Source: Nostoc sp. FACHB-892 (GTDB lineage Bacteria; Cyanobacteriota; Cyanobacteriia; Cyanobacteriales; Nostocaceae). From it: a DNA stretch of 46,575 nucleotides. A program made the translations under genes and the position numbers. Where the stretch lies: assembly GCF_014698795.1 (NCBI RefSeq), contig NZ_JACJTR010000044.1, forward strand, positions 1-46,575, in the 5' to 3' direction. Shown here in pieces: positions 16,954 through 25,156 of this stretch (positions are counted from its first letter, which is position 1; each line of letters begins with the position of its first letter). The notes below the pieces were generated by a model. That model saw nothing but the letters and a program-made list of their open reading frames with translations. It did no database searches and was not told where the DNA came from.

Positions 16954-17259
16954 CTTTTGTTGACAAGGCCTATTCTAAATCTGACAAGCACACCAACAAC
17001 TGGGATAAGGATTGCAGTCGCAGTGTATACATCGTCCCCTTAATTTTTTGGCTAAACAGTCGCTTCAATTCCTCCTAACTGAACCGTTGACCTTTTACCT
17101 TAAAGTTGGGCTGTATCTCAATAATGATTGCCGATGTTCTGACGGTGCGCTCTGGGCGTATTGCAGCAACGATTGGGCTTGTTAGGGATATAGAAATTTT
17201 GTACAAAAATAAACCCCACCAATACCCGACTTAATTCTTTCGGTCTCCTCACCAATAAA
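16954..17259. other. Intergenic region, no gene seen
   Basis: 306 bases between the hydrolase and the response regulator. The two genes read in the same direction, so a promoter for the hydrolase may lie here. I see no convincing motif, repeat or ORF. Confidence 0.35.
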
Positions 17260-17931
17260 TCATTCATTCACAATCAAGTTATAGTCTATATAACCAAGCA
17301 TCGCCCCTCTTTTTATTGCCTCATAACGGTTTTTTACGTGCCATTTACTGTACAAATCACTAGCATAATGTTTGACTGTACTAACAGAGAGAAACATTTC
17401 TCTGGCAATCTGTTCAAAAACTAACCCCTGCGCCAGTAATCGCAGGACTTGTATTTGTCGCTCGGTGGGAGAGTCAAGCAAGTTTTTGTCAGCAAAATTA
17501 GGGTCGATATATCTGTTGTGATAAAGGCTTTCTAACAGTTTTTTAGCCAGCTTCGGGTCAAGTAGACATTCATTAAAGTAAGCTCTCTTGATGGCTAGTT
17601 CAATCAATTCTATATCAGCACTTTTGAGCATATAAGAATCAGCCCCATGACGGAAAGCTGAGTTAATAAAGTCTGAATGAGTCTGATTAGTAAAAATCAC
17701 CACTTTACTATTAGTTTTCCTTTTGATTGAGCGAGTCAGTTCTAAACCACTCATGTCGGGTAATAATAAATCAACTAACACAACATCAGGGTTCATCTGT
17801 TCAATTAACTTAAACCCCAGCTTTCCAGAAGTGGCATCACCAGTTACTTCTATGTCTGGAGATTGTGAAATAGCAGCTTTGATGCCTAAGAGAGTGAATA
17901 TTTCTGGTTCAACAATTACTATTTTCAGCAT
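17260..17931 (-). CDS. NarL/LuxR-type response regulator
   Basis: A 223-residue protein. The receiver domain (1-120) has phospho-acceptor Asp54 (VLVDLLLPD), Thr81 and Lys103 (MLKSAD). The usual acidic pair after the first strand reads VEPE instead of DD, so metal binding may be altered. The LuxR helix-turn-helix occupies about 155-215 (SPTERQIQVLRLLAQGLVFEQIA and SVSTVKHYASDLYSKWHVKN). No sensor kinase is encoded in the window, so it is an orphan. It is oriented away from the TGCCGT repeat cluster and the ATPase operon. Confidence 0.9.
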   Translation of the reverse strand: MLKIVIVEPEIFTLLGIKAAISQSPDIEVTGDATSGKLGFKLIEQMNPDVVLVDLLLPDMSGLELTRSIKRKTNSKVVIFTNQTHSDFINSAFRHGADSYMLKSADIELIELAIKRAYFNECLLDPKLAKKLLESLYHNRYIDPNFADKNLLDSPTERQIQVLRLLAQGLVFEQIAREMFLSVSTVKHYASDLYSKWHVKNRYEAIKRGAMLGYIDYNLIVNE

Positions 17932-17992
17932 GATTTTATTAATCCTCTAATAATAAATGGCTGTTTATTGGCGGACTTATTATTGATGCTTC

Positions 17993-18133
17993 TGCCGTGG
18001 ATGTCCGTGCTGCCGTAGCAGTGCCGTAGGCTACGACCTATACAGGGTGGGGATTGCCGTGATTGTGCCGTATGCCGTGGACACCGAGAAAAGCCCGTAA
18101 AACATCCCTTATTATGACCACGGCATCACGGCA
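17993..18133. repeat. Phased TGCCGT repeat cluster
   Basis: TGCCGT occurs at 17993, 18011, 18022, 18055, 18066 and 18073, and its inverse ACGGCA at 18120 and 18128. Four copies are separated by 11, 33 and 11 bases, that is whole DNA turns. The cluster ends right at the 3' end of the actin/FtsK-like operon and is G/C-rich for this plasmid. It could be a protein-loading site, origin or centromere. Confidence 0.7.
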
Positions 18134-18139
18134 GGACTT

Positions 18140-19963
18140 TCACCAATCAGGCAGGGAATAGCTATCAGGAGCGTCAGAATTTACCTTCTCCCTCTTAACT
18201 AATTCAGCTACTCCATCAATTAATTCTGACTCTGAATAACCAGATAACCTGTCTGCTTTCTTCAAATCACGTAATGTTTTTGGCGTTTTCGACTTCACAT
18301 TCTGGAAGTATTCATAAATCTTTTTAGCCACCTCAGATAATGGTTTGGGATGTATCTGGTGAGCCGGACTTAAATTAAATTCTAGGTCAAATACTCTATC
18401 TAGATATTCCTGCTCCGAAGCAATCGGGTTGACTTGATTAGATAATTTTGGCATTAATGCCACAACAAAACCACCAACAGAAGCAATCATAACTGGACGC
18501 AAGTTTTGATAAGAGACTGCTTTAATATCCAAGTATTTAGATTTAATTTGCTCTCGCTCTTGCTTACCTGGAATAATGTCACCTCTATTTAAAATCAGTT
18601 CCAGCACCCCATAAGATTCTTGTTCCCTTCCATTCTTGATATACCTGTTACCTAACAGCAGTAAATTGAGACAGAGACGAGTTTGAGCATCCATCTTTTC
18701 AATGCCCAATGCTGCCAGATTAAAAGACTGTAGGGAAGCAATAAACTTAGTATTAAACTCTCGACCAATCAGCAGAACATCAAGCAGTTTACTCCCATAA
18801 TTCCAATCAGAGTAAAGCTTGCTTAATGAGTCAGCAATTACTAGCCAATCATCCAGAATTAGAATCAATGGTGGTAAGGATTCGCGCTTTGATTCTGGTA
18901 GCTGTTTACGTTTTTTGTAGTCGGTGTAAAAGTTGTCAATTACCTCTTTGGCTTCGTCTGGGTTTTCCTGATCAAAAACAATTACCCTTTCTTTCTCTCG
19001 TAAACCGCAAAAACTATCATTCTTAGCACTAATTACCCAGATATCTGCACCTGGGGAATCTGCCAAGATTTTCTGAATTAAGTAATTGAGGGTAACTGAT
19101 TTACCGCTTCCGGGTGCGGCGACTAAAGCAGTAGAACTATCGGCTCTGGCCAGGGCTTGCAAAGTATTTAGGGCAAGAGCTTCTGATGGATCAAGGCTAA
19201 TTGCAGTATTTTGTTGTAATGTCTGCTGTTGAGAGCCGGTCACTTTATCGTCACCCCTGGCGATATCCTGCATTGATTGCCCTGGTAATGCTGCGGCTGG
19301 TTGACCCGTTGCCTGTTGCAGTTGCACCCGTGCTTCTGCCTCTGCCCTTAATCTCACTTGCTCCTGAAATATGGCTAACTCTTGCGGTGTCATTTTTGAC
19401 AACTGTGCTGCTCTGACCCGTCGATTCTCTGACCATTGGTGAAACTCGTAGTCTAGCTGTGCGGTGTAACTTTCCTTGTGGAGTCTCAAGCCTGACCAAA
19501 GTTTAGAAATTAACCAGTTGCTACGAATTTCTTCCCTAACTGAAGGCATTAGTTGGATTAATCGCCATTCCCTAGCTTTAGATAACCCATAAGCTCCACC
19601 AACGAATAGCACTGAAGCTAATCCCCAAAGCGGTTTATCAGGGTTGCTTGGTGGAATAATTCTTAATCTGGTTGCTTTGGTAGGCAGGAAGTTATCACGC
19701 TGAAACTCTGGGTTAGCTGGTGTGTAAGCTTCAGCATAAAATTCCGACTCTGGCATTATGTAACGCTTGTTGGGAGTGCAGTACCTTTGACGGTTAACCG
19801 GCTTGGTGAGCGTTGAGGGGATGAAGCAATATTCAACCAAAGTAATTTGAGTTCCTGTAAATGACTTTGCCCCACAAATTAACCCAATGGTTGCCAGCAC
19901 CCCCACAGTAATATTGTTGGCTGTTCCTGAACGCAAGTATTCTTCAAATTGTTTGCGTTTCAT
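18140..19963 (-). CDS. Membrane-anchored FtsK/TraD-like DNA-pumping ATPase
   Basis: A 607-residue protein from ATG at 19963, which overlaps the upstream stop as ATGA; a longer start at 20032 is less likely. Two hydrophobic segments lie at about 16-35 and 112-130. A Q/A-rich linker precedes the motor domain, with Walker A AAPGSGKSVT at about 282-291 and Walker B LPPLILILDDW at about 363-373. After that comes FIASLQSFNLAALG, resembling the sensor segment of VirD4/TraD/FtsK ATPases. The C-terminal part (about 540-607) looks like a winged-helix domain. Such proteins pump DNA or couple relaxosomes to a channel. No type IV channel genes are present here. It is the last gene of the operon led by an actin-like ATPase. 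Confidence 0.75.
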   Translation of the reverse strand: MKRKQFEEYLRSGTANNITVGVLATIGLICGAKSFTGTQITLVEYCFIPSTLTKPVNRQRYCTPNKRYIMPESEFYAEAYTPANPEFQRDNFLPTKATRLRIIPPSNPDKPLWGLASVLFVGGAYGLSKAREWRLIQLMPSVREEIRSNWLISKLWSGLRLHKESYTAQLDYEFHQWSENRRVRAAQLSKMTPQELAIFQEQVRLRAEAEARVQLQQATGQPAAALPGQSMQDIARGDDKVTGSQQQTLQQNTAISLDPSEALALNTLQALARADSSTALVAAPGSGKSVTLNYLIQKILADSPGADIWVISAKNDSFCGLREKERVIVFDQENPDEAKEVIDNFYTDYKKRKQLPESKRESLPPLILILDDWLVIADSLSKLYSDWNYGSKLLDVLLIGREFNTKFIASLQSFNLAALGIEKMDAQTRLCLNLLLLGNRYIKNGREQESYGVLELILNRGDIIPGKQEREQIKSKYLDIKAVSYQNLRPVMIASVGGFVVALMPKLSNQVNPIASEQEYLDRVFDLEFNLSPAHQIHPKPLSEVAKKIYEYFQNVKSKTPKTLRDLKKADRLSGYSESELIDGVAELVKREKVNSDAPDSYSLPDW

Positions 19964-20538
19964 TGGTTTGTCCCCCTGACGATTGCTGCAATCACCAACA
20001 ACACAAAAGCACCTACCCCAATCAAGCCCCAAGGTATTTCACTCTTGGGAGTTGGCTTAACTTCGTAGGTTTTAACCTCCTGATAGAACCGTGTCTTACC
20101 TGTATTAGTTGCTTCTGACACTGCCCTATATTCATCAAAGGCAATCCACAACGAAGCCCCTACACTCACCGTCTGAGCAGTGGCTACCATGAAGTCTTTA
20201 CCAATGTGGATTCTGCCGTCATAGTGAATTTTTGTTAGGGTATCAGCGAAAAATAGCCCTAGTACAATGCTGCTTAAAGTGCCAGAAGCGATCGCGGAAA
20301 TTCCCAAACTCGTTAGTAGGCTGACTCCAGCATTGGCAGTAAACACACCCAGAAATGTAGCCAGTGCTTTGTTTAGCAGTTGCTTGTTACTGAAGACATC
20401 ACGAATGGATTGTTCTAGCCGTTCGCCGTCTTCGCTCTCTGGGGTCGGTTTTTCTGAAATAGTTTCACCCCACATTAACGGTGTGGATTGTTCGCTGGTA
20501 TTTTGGAACTGCGATAATAGGGAATCAATTTCATTCAT
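19960..20538 (-). CDS. Multi-pass membrane protein of the actin/FtsK-like operon
   Basis: A 192-residue protein. A soluble N-terminus of about 55 residues is followed by hydrophobic stretches at about 58-78 (ALATFLGVFTANAGVSLLTSL), 78-100, 113-132 (VATAQTVSVGASLWIAF) and 168-186 (WGLIGVGAFVLLVIAAIV). The gene overlaps the ATPase gene by 4 bases, so the two proteins are probably made in matched amounts and may form a membrane complex. I do not recognise the family. Confidence 0.7.
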   Translation of the reverse strand: MNEIDSLLSQFQNTSEQSTPLMWGETISEKPTPESEDGERLEQSIRDVFSNKQLLNKALATFLGVFTANAGVSLLTSLGISAIASGTLSSIVLGLFFADTLTKIHYDGRIHIGKDFMVATAQTVSVGASLWIAFDEYRAVSEATNTGKTRFYQEVKTYEVKPTPKSEIPWGLIGVGAFVLLVIAAIVRGTNQ

Positions 20539-20586
20539 GTTTACCTCGCGTGGGTGAAACAGAAAAAGCCAGAGTCTAGAAGAGGC

Positions 20587-20658
20587 TTCGGGGCTTCGGG
20601 GCTTCGGGGCAGAGGAGAGGTTACAAGTCCATTCCCCCCTGCTCCTCTGCTCCCCTGC
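20587..20658 (-). terminator. GC-rich tandem repeat and hairpin between operon genes
   Basis: TTCGGGGC is repeated three times at 20587-20610. GGGGCAGAGGAG then pairs with CTCCTCTGCTCCCC about 40 bases away (one bulge). Such a strong stem in the only wide gap of the operon may attenuate transcription or protect the RNA. Confidence 0.5.
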
Positions 20659-20694
20659 TCTCTTCTGTCTGCTGGCAAACGACTTACTTATGAG

Positions 20695-21366
20695 TTAAAT
20701 GCCCATGAAGTTGCGGAACCACTGCCCTACTCGGCTAATGCCAGCAGTGCGCGAGTAATTCGGCTTGGGTATGCGGTCGGTTTTCGCTTCACTACCGTTT
20801 GTCCACAGTGCGGTAGTTACGGCGTTTTCATAAGCGCGATCTGCTGCGTCTTGGGCTTCTGGGACTTTGTTAGAAGCTTTGATTAAATCAGCCTCATATT
20901 TTGCGATCGCCATCAAGTCGGCAGTAGCCCCAGATATCTGAATCAAGGATGAGCGTTGAGCGTGACGGGTGGCCTCGGCAGTAGTAGCATTGACGTGTTC
21001 TGCCTGCATCTCGGACATCTCATTTTTGAAACGCTGCTCTCCTGTCTTACTAGTGTTGATAGCCTTTAGTGTTTGCGTTCCGTGCTTCTGGGTGAGTTGC
21101 ACAAGTTCGGCGTAGGCAAGGTTAACATCGCCAGTTGTTTCAATAATCTTCCGATATGCCTCCAAAGCTTTAGGCAGATTAGCCTTAGCTGTGTCAGACA
21201 GTCGCGCCATGTCTGCAATTTTGGTGATTACCGTTTGGTCGCCAAGGAGGGCTTTGTTGAAGTCCGATTCTGAGACATCAAACAGTCTGCCCATTGCCCC
21301 TAAAGTACCTGGGGCATTATTGGGAATATGGTTTTTGAGTTTTGCTGCTCCAAAATTACGTGCCAT
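20695..21366 (-). CDS. Helical soluble protein of the actin/FtsK-like operon
   Basis: A 223-residue protein of unknown family. It is rich in A/K/E/T and predicted largely helical; residues about 25-190 give long amphipathic helices (for example TAKANLPKALEAYRKII and GATADLMAIAKYEADLIKAS). No membrane segment, cysteine cluster or nucleotide motif is present. It follows the 180/147-residue gene by 8 bases. A scaffold or DNA-binding filament role is conceivable, but nothing in the sequence proves it. Confidence 0.65.
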   Translation of the reverse strand: MARNFGAAKLKNHIPNNAPGTLGAMGRLFDVSESDFNKALLGDQTVITKIADMARLSDTAKANLPKALEAYRKIIETTGDVNLAYAELVQLTQKHGTQTLKAINTSKTGEQRFKNEMSEMQAEHVNATTAEATRHAQRSSLIQISGATADLMAIAKYEADLIKASNKVPEAQDAADRAYENAVTTALWTNGSEAKTDRIPKPNYSRTAGISRVGQWFRNFMGI

Positions 21367-21374
21367 TTAATCTC

Positions 21375-21818
21375 CTAATAAGGTATGTTGTCGTAGTCGA
21401 TATTGCTGGATGATTGGGGCAACTTATCCCAGTAACCCATCTCTTCAAATCGGCTATAAATTCTCGTTGCTAGTTGCCTTATGGGGTCGTCAAAATCTTC
21501 AGAAATTAAATCAAATCTTTTCTCACCAAATGCCAAAATATTTGCAATATCAGGGTCAATCCCATTACCCAAGAATTGACCAAATGCAGCAGAGTATGGA
21601 TGGTCATCGATGGTTGAATGAGTTGCTAGAAATTCCGTCCCGGTGAAAGGTGGGTAATCTTCACTCTCGAAGATTGGTGTGTCAAGCGCCTCAATATCTG
21701 CTGAGATCATTGCTGCCCATTCTTCAGGATTTTCTACTTTGAATTGCTGCTTTCTTAGGGCGGAGTCGGTCAGAGGTGATTTGCCCCAATCGTTGGGATT
21801 TTTGTAATCGAGTGCCAT
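21375..21818 (-). CDS. Acidic soluble protein of the actin/FtsK-like operon
   Basis: About 147 residues from ATG 21818, chosen because AAGGATC precedes it by 9 bases; an upstream in-frame ATG at 21917 would add 33 residues of poor quality. The protein is acidic and rich in D/E/P/F/Y, starts MALDYKNPNDWGKSPLTDSA, and ends in YDNIPY. The family is not recognised. It is the first gene after the group II intron and the intron-split ORF. Confidence 0.65.
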   Translation of the reverse strand: MALDYKNPNDWGKSPLTDSALRKQQFKVENPEEWAAMISADIEALDTPIFESEDYPPFTGTEFLATHSTIDDHPYSAAFGQFLGNGIDPDIANILAFGEKRFDLISEDFDDPIRQLATRIYSRFEEMGYWDKLPQSSSNIDYDNIPY

Positions 21819-21941
21819 GCTGCTAAGATCCTTATGTACTTTCGTTTTTGCGGCGAGAGATACGTCCCGGAGTGGGGCGATTGCAATGATTGGTCGTCGG
21901 TGCAATCGCTTCATCATCAGTTCTCACGAAATTCAACAAGT

Positions 21942-21970
21942 TCAAAAACCTCCCTTTGCACTTGGTTTTG
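21942..21970 (-). CDS. Exon 2 of intron-split small ORF
   Basis: The last third of codon 45 onward of a 53-codon ORF (tail KPSAKGGF then TGA). It is joined in frame to 24293-24425 only if the group II intron is removed. See the exon 1 entry. Confidence 0.5.
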
Positions 21971-22012
21971 GTTGAGTCGATGGGAGGTATTATCCTCCGC
22001 ACCTCTCAGTTA

Positions 22013-22046
22013 GAACCGAACGTGAGACTTTCACCTCATTCGGCTC
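22013..22046 (-). ncRNA. Group II intron domain V
   Basis: 34 nucleotides on the minus strand beginning GAGCCGAATGAGGTGAAAG and ending ACGTTCGGTTC. The terminal GAGC/GTTC and AGC triad regions pair as in all active group II introns. Confidence 0.9.
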
Positions 22047-22174
22047 CCGATATTCTTAGACAAGGTAATTATTCCTGTGTTTTTGCCTATCCCAGAAAGT
22101 AAAGCCGCTTTTGGTTTTACTTTCTTAACTGGTTAACGGGTTTTCGCGCTAGGGGATACTCGAAATACTTTCCC

Positions 22175-23743
22175 TTATCTTTTGCCCATGTGGTGATAAT
22201 CGTGGCAGCTTTCGTGTATAGCTAGAAGGTTCTTAGCCTTCCAATTGTTGTGATTTCCATCTACGTGGTGTAGGTGTACTCTCTCATCACTTAGCAGTTT
22301 TAGTCCACAGTATCCACAAGTATGGTCTTGACGCTTGAGCGCCTTAGAGGTTTTGCCGTCATATAATTTACTGTTCCTTTCAGTCCAGTAAGCTAAGTCT
22401 CCGTCAAAGGGTGATTTATTCCCTGTAACGTTTATGTGGCTGTTCTCGGAGTAAGGAACTTTTGGGAATGCCTTTGCTATCAACTCAGTGGTTGATTCTT
22501 TGGTATTCTTTGATTCCTTATTGAATACTGTCCAAGTTCTGTGATTGATGAACCAGAGGGAATCCCTGGAACTGCTCATGTCACAGAATTTATGGTAGTT
22601 TCTCCAGCCTCTAACGATAGGTGCAAGCTTTTCCGCCTTTACCTTAGACCCATAATTCGAGTTGTTTACGATAGCTTTTACTTTCTTACGGAAAGCTTTA
22701 AAGTTGTCCACTGAGGGAGTGCTTTTGAACTTTCCGTTTTGCTGTACTTTGAAGTTCCAGCCGAGGAAGTCAAACCCATCTGTCGTAGCGGTTATCTTCG
22801 TTTTCTTCTCACTAACCTTCATTCCTCTTTCAGCTAGGAACTGGCTTATCTTGTCGAGTATTTGCTCTGCATCGTCTACGGGTCGGAGTATGATTACCAT
22901 ATCGTCCGCATAACGGATTGATGGCTCGATGATATCCTTGGCAGGGGTGTTATTAGTGATTCTTCGTCCCTGTATGTTGTAATACCTGTGTATACTTTCG
23001 ATTCCGTTTAGGGCGATGTTAGCTAGTAGTGGACTGACCACCCCGCCTTGAGGTGTACCTTGTTCTGGAAACTCAGGATTTATCCCAGCCTTGAGGCAAC
23101 GGAATATTCCAAGTTTCAGGCTCTTAGGAGCAATCAGGTTATCCATGATGGTGGTGTGGTTTATCCTGTCGAAGCATTTCTCAATATCAAGCTCGATAAC
23201 TCTTTTATTGGTTCCATTAGCGCTAGAGCTAAGATTACTGTAGATGTACTTTTGTGCATCATGGGCAGAGCGCCCAGGTCTAAATCCGTAACTTCTAGCG
23301 TGGAAAGTTGCTTCGTGCGCTGGTTCAAGTGCATATTTTGCGAGGCATTGCCAAGCTCTATCTGCGATTGTTGGGACTTTTAGCATTCTGGTGGAGCCAT
23401 CTTTCTTAGGTATGGGTATCTCTCTCAACCCTGAGTGATACCAAGTGGTTTGTTGTTTGAGGACTTCTTCGAGATTGAATCTTTCCTCAAACGTCAGGGA
23501 CGCTTTACCATCAATGCCAGCCGTCTTTTTCCCAGCGTTTAGCTGTGTTACTTGACGAATTGCCAGAAACCTAGCCGCACGGGATTTCAGAATTAGCCTT
23601 TGAAGTTGCAAAGCTTTGCGCTTGTTTCCTTCTCGAATGGCTTTAAACACTCTTCTTTGTAGGCGGAAAAGGTTCGCTCGAAATTTCTTCCAAGGTAGTG
23701 ATTTCCAAGATTCACTTGTAATTTTGTTACAGTGCCTAATCAT
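22175..23743 (-). CDS. ltrA: Group II intron reverse transcriptase/maturase with HNH domain
   Basis: A 522-residue multifunctional protein. The RT domain starts with the 0 region (AGKKTAGIDGKASLT), continues with EIPIPKKDGSTRML and GTPQGGVVSPLLANI, and has the polymerase centre IRYADDMVII near residue 276. Domain X (maturase) contains IVRGWRNYHKFC around 385-400. The C-terminal HNH nuclease has CGYCGLKL...HLHHVDGNHNNWKAKNL...HESCH (about 465-515) with both zinc CxxC-type sites. All parts needed for splicing and retrohoming look intact. It belongs to the chloroplast-like lineage common in cyanobacteria. Confidence 0.95.
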   Translation of the reverse strand: MIRHCNKITSESWKSLPWKKFRANLFRLQRRVFKAIREGNKRKALQLQRLILKSRAARFLAIRQVTQLNAGKKTAGIDGKASLTFEERFNLEEVLKQQTTWYHSGLREIPIPKKDGSTRMLKVPTIADRAWQCLAKYALEPAHEATFHARSYGFRPGRSAHDAQKYIYSNLSSSANGTNKRVIELDIEKCFDRINHTTIMDNLIAPKSLKLGIFRCLKAGINPEFPEQGTPQGGVVSPLLANIALNGIESIHRYYNIQGRRITNNTPAKDIIEPSIRYADDMVIILRPVDDAEQILDKISQFLAERGMKVSEKKTKITATTDGFDFLGWNFKVQQNGKFKSTPSVDNFKAFRKKVKAIVNNSNYGSKVKAEKLAPIVRGWRNYHKFCDMSSSRDSLWFINHRTWTVFNKESKNTKESTTELIAKAFPKVPYSENSHINVTGNKSPFDGDLAYWTERNSKLYDGKTSKALKRQDHTCGYCGLKLLSDERVHLHHVDGNHNNWKAKNLLAIHESCHDYHHMGKR

Positions 23744-24292
23744 GCTTTACTCCGTTTTGTGTTTTCTGAATACCTTGCAGCAATTACGCCGCATCCTACC
23801 CGAATCAGAGGAGTTCCGTAGCTCGTCTTACCTACTTGGGGTTCGACCGTCCCAAGACCTCTGACTCGTTTTTATTCGTTCCCTCAGATGATTGATTGTT
23901 CCGTTAGGTGTAGCCAATTTGACCATCAGAAACCCTAGATTCTTGCAACTTCCTAAACCGCAGAGTTGCGGGTTTTGACTCTGATGAAGTCGGGGGGTTT
24001 TTAGTTATGCCCCGCTTAAGAATAGGTCACTTTTATAGGCTCGGTTTCACCGTAGGAACTCCCTGTTAGCGCCAGTGTCAGCCCATAACAGCCGTCTGAT
24101 TGCGCCCTGTTCCCAGCTTCACTCTATAGATAACGAGTCTACTCGGTGTGGGCAGATAAGGATTCACGCTTGAATCTAGCGGGTGGGACTTTCACCCACA
24201 TCAGTCTGAGAGTTCAGTGCTAGGATTGCTCCTAGTTTTCACTGACTAGGCTATATGCTTATTAAGCATTTTTACTTAGTAACGAATCGCAC

Positions 24293-24425
24293 GGCTTAAT
24301 TCTTTTCGTCTACCTTTCGAGTCATTGAATATGAAAGGGGCATTGACTCGACAATTAGACCGATGGCTGTAGCGCAGTTGTTGACCACGGAATTCGTACA
24401 AATGATTACGTTGCAAGGCTGTCAT
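24293..24425 (-). CDS. Exon 1 of a 53-codon ORF interrupted by the group II intron
   Basis: From ATG at 24425 (overlapping the end of the 91-residue gene by 20 bases) the frame encodes 44 residues. These include ALQRNHLYEFRGQQLRYSH, a single cysteine, and a basic stretch KGRRKELS. Without splicing it would stop six codons into the intron. With the intron removed it continues for nine codons and stops at 21942. The product would be small and basic. Conservation is unknown, so the ORF could be fortuitous; the overlap with the upstream gene matches the spacing style of this operon. Confidence 0.5.
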
Positions 24426-24681
24426 TGAAAGCATAAGGTTGTCCCTCAACTTGGGAATAAAACTCGATATTTAGGATTGCTTCGTGAATCTCCATCAAGG
24501 CTTGCACAGCATCACCCAGACACAGGTCATTCGATGTGCTGAACCGTTCGGACGCTTCGATTTGCTTGTAATTGGGAGATGCTTGCACAAATCTGAGAAT
24601 CTGTTCACAACCGAGGATGATGGTCATTATTTCGGTAGTTGTTAGCGATGGTTGTGTCTTTTGGGTGTCTTGGTCGTTCAT
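24406..24681 (-). CDS. Small soluble protein of the actin/FtsK-like operon
   Basis: A 91-residue acidic protein, helical by composition (TTTEIMTIILGCEQILRFVQ, then DAVQALMEIHEAILNIEFY). No known motif. It overlaps the upstream gene as ATGA at 24678-24681, so it belongs to the same translationally coupled unit. Function unknown. Confidence 0.65.
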   Translation of the reverse strand: MNDQDTQKTQPSLTTTEIMTIILGCEQILRFVQASPNYKQIEASERFSTSNDLCLGDAVQALMEIHEAILNIEFYSQVEGQPYAFNDSLAT

Positions 24682-24923
24682 GACTTTTTCCCTTTCCTTT
24701 GGGCTTTTATCGGTGCGGTTGGCGCTTCTGGCTCACTGTTTGGCGCTTGTGGCTGGTTCGGTTTTTGAAGTACATAGCTGATGGCCCCTGCACCCCCGAC
24801 AGCCGCAGCGATCGTGAACATATTGTTTCTGCCAAAGTACTGGACTCCGAAATAGCCAACTGCTAACGCTGCTGCTGTTGCTCCAATGCCTAAAACCGTG
24901 TTTCTGAATCTGGTTCTGTTCAT
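24678..24923 (-). CDS. Small two-helix membrane protein of the actin/FtsK-like operon
   Basis: An 81-residue protein with two hydrophobic segments, about residues 8-27 (TVLGIGATAAALAVGYFGVQ) and 34-52 (MFTIAAAVGGAGAISYVLQ). A P/E/K-rich cytoplasmic tail follows, ending KAQRKGKKS. It may anchor other products at the membrane. It is coupled by 4-base overlaps on both sides. Confidence 0.7.
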   Translation of the reverse strand: MNRTRFRNTVLGIGATAAALAVGYFGVQYFGRNNMFTIAAAVGGAGAISYVLQKPNQPQAPNSEPEAPTAPIKAQRKGKKS

Positions 24924-25153
24924 GCTGCCCCTTTGAAATTAGTGACCATTGCGCTAAGTGCTGATTTATTAGGCTGTGTAGATGGCGCTGTTTCAACTTT
25001 GGGTGATGCTTGCACATTGCCATGTTGAAAAATCAGCTTCTCTACACCTGCTGAAAGTGCTTGTGTCGGTGCATCTTGGGGTAAATCAAAAATCTTGCAC
25101 AATTCAATTACTGCTAGGTAGGAGATGGTTATACGCCGAGATTCATAATTCAT
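24920..25153 (-). CDS. Small protein following the actin-like ATPase, possible adaptor
   Basis: A 77-residue protein starting three bases after the actin-like stop codon. Residues 1-40 read MNYESRRITISYLAVIEL followed by a helix, a strand-helix arrangement compatible with a ribbon-helix-helix or adaptor fold. The rest is P/Q/S/T-rich, with a short C-terminal helix (SALSAMVTNFKGAA). By position it corresponds to the ParR-type adaptor of actin-like plasmid systems. This is an inference from order and size only. Confidence 0.6.
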   Translation of the reverse strand: MNYESRRITISYLAVIELCKIFDLPQDAPTQALSAGVEKLIFQHGNVQASPKVETAPSTQPNKSALSAMVTNFKGAA

Positions 25154-25156
25154 TGA

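Larger units (their letters stand above)
21971..24292 (-). mobile_element. Group II intron (about 2.32 kb) with maturase ORF
   Basis: The 5' end reads GTGCGATTCG at 24292, matching GTGCG. The 3' end is ...GACTCAAC at 21971. A canonical 34-nt domain V lies at 22013-22046 (GAGCCG...GGTTC). Domain VI at 21973-22009 is a TGAG/CTCA-closed hairpin with an unpaired A seven bases from the 3' end, as needed for branching. A reverse transcriptase/maturase ORF fills domain IV. The ends were read by eye from consensus and could be off by a few bases. Removing the intron restores a 53-codon ORF. Confidence 0.85.
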
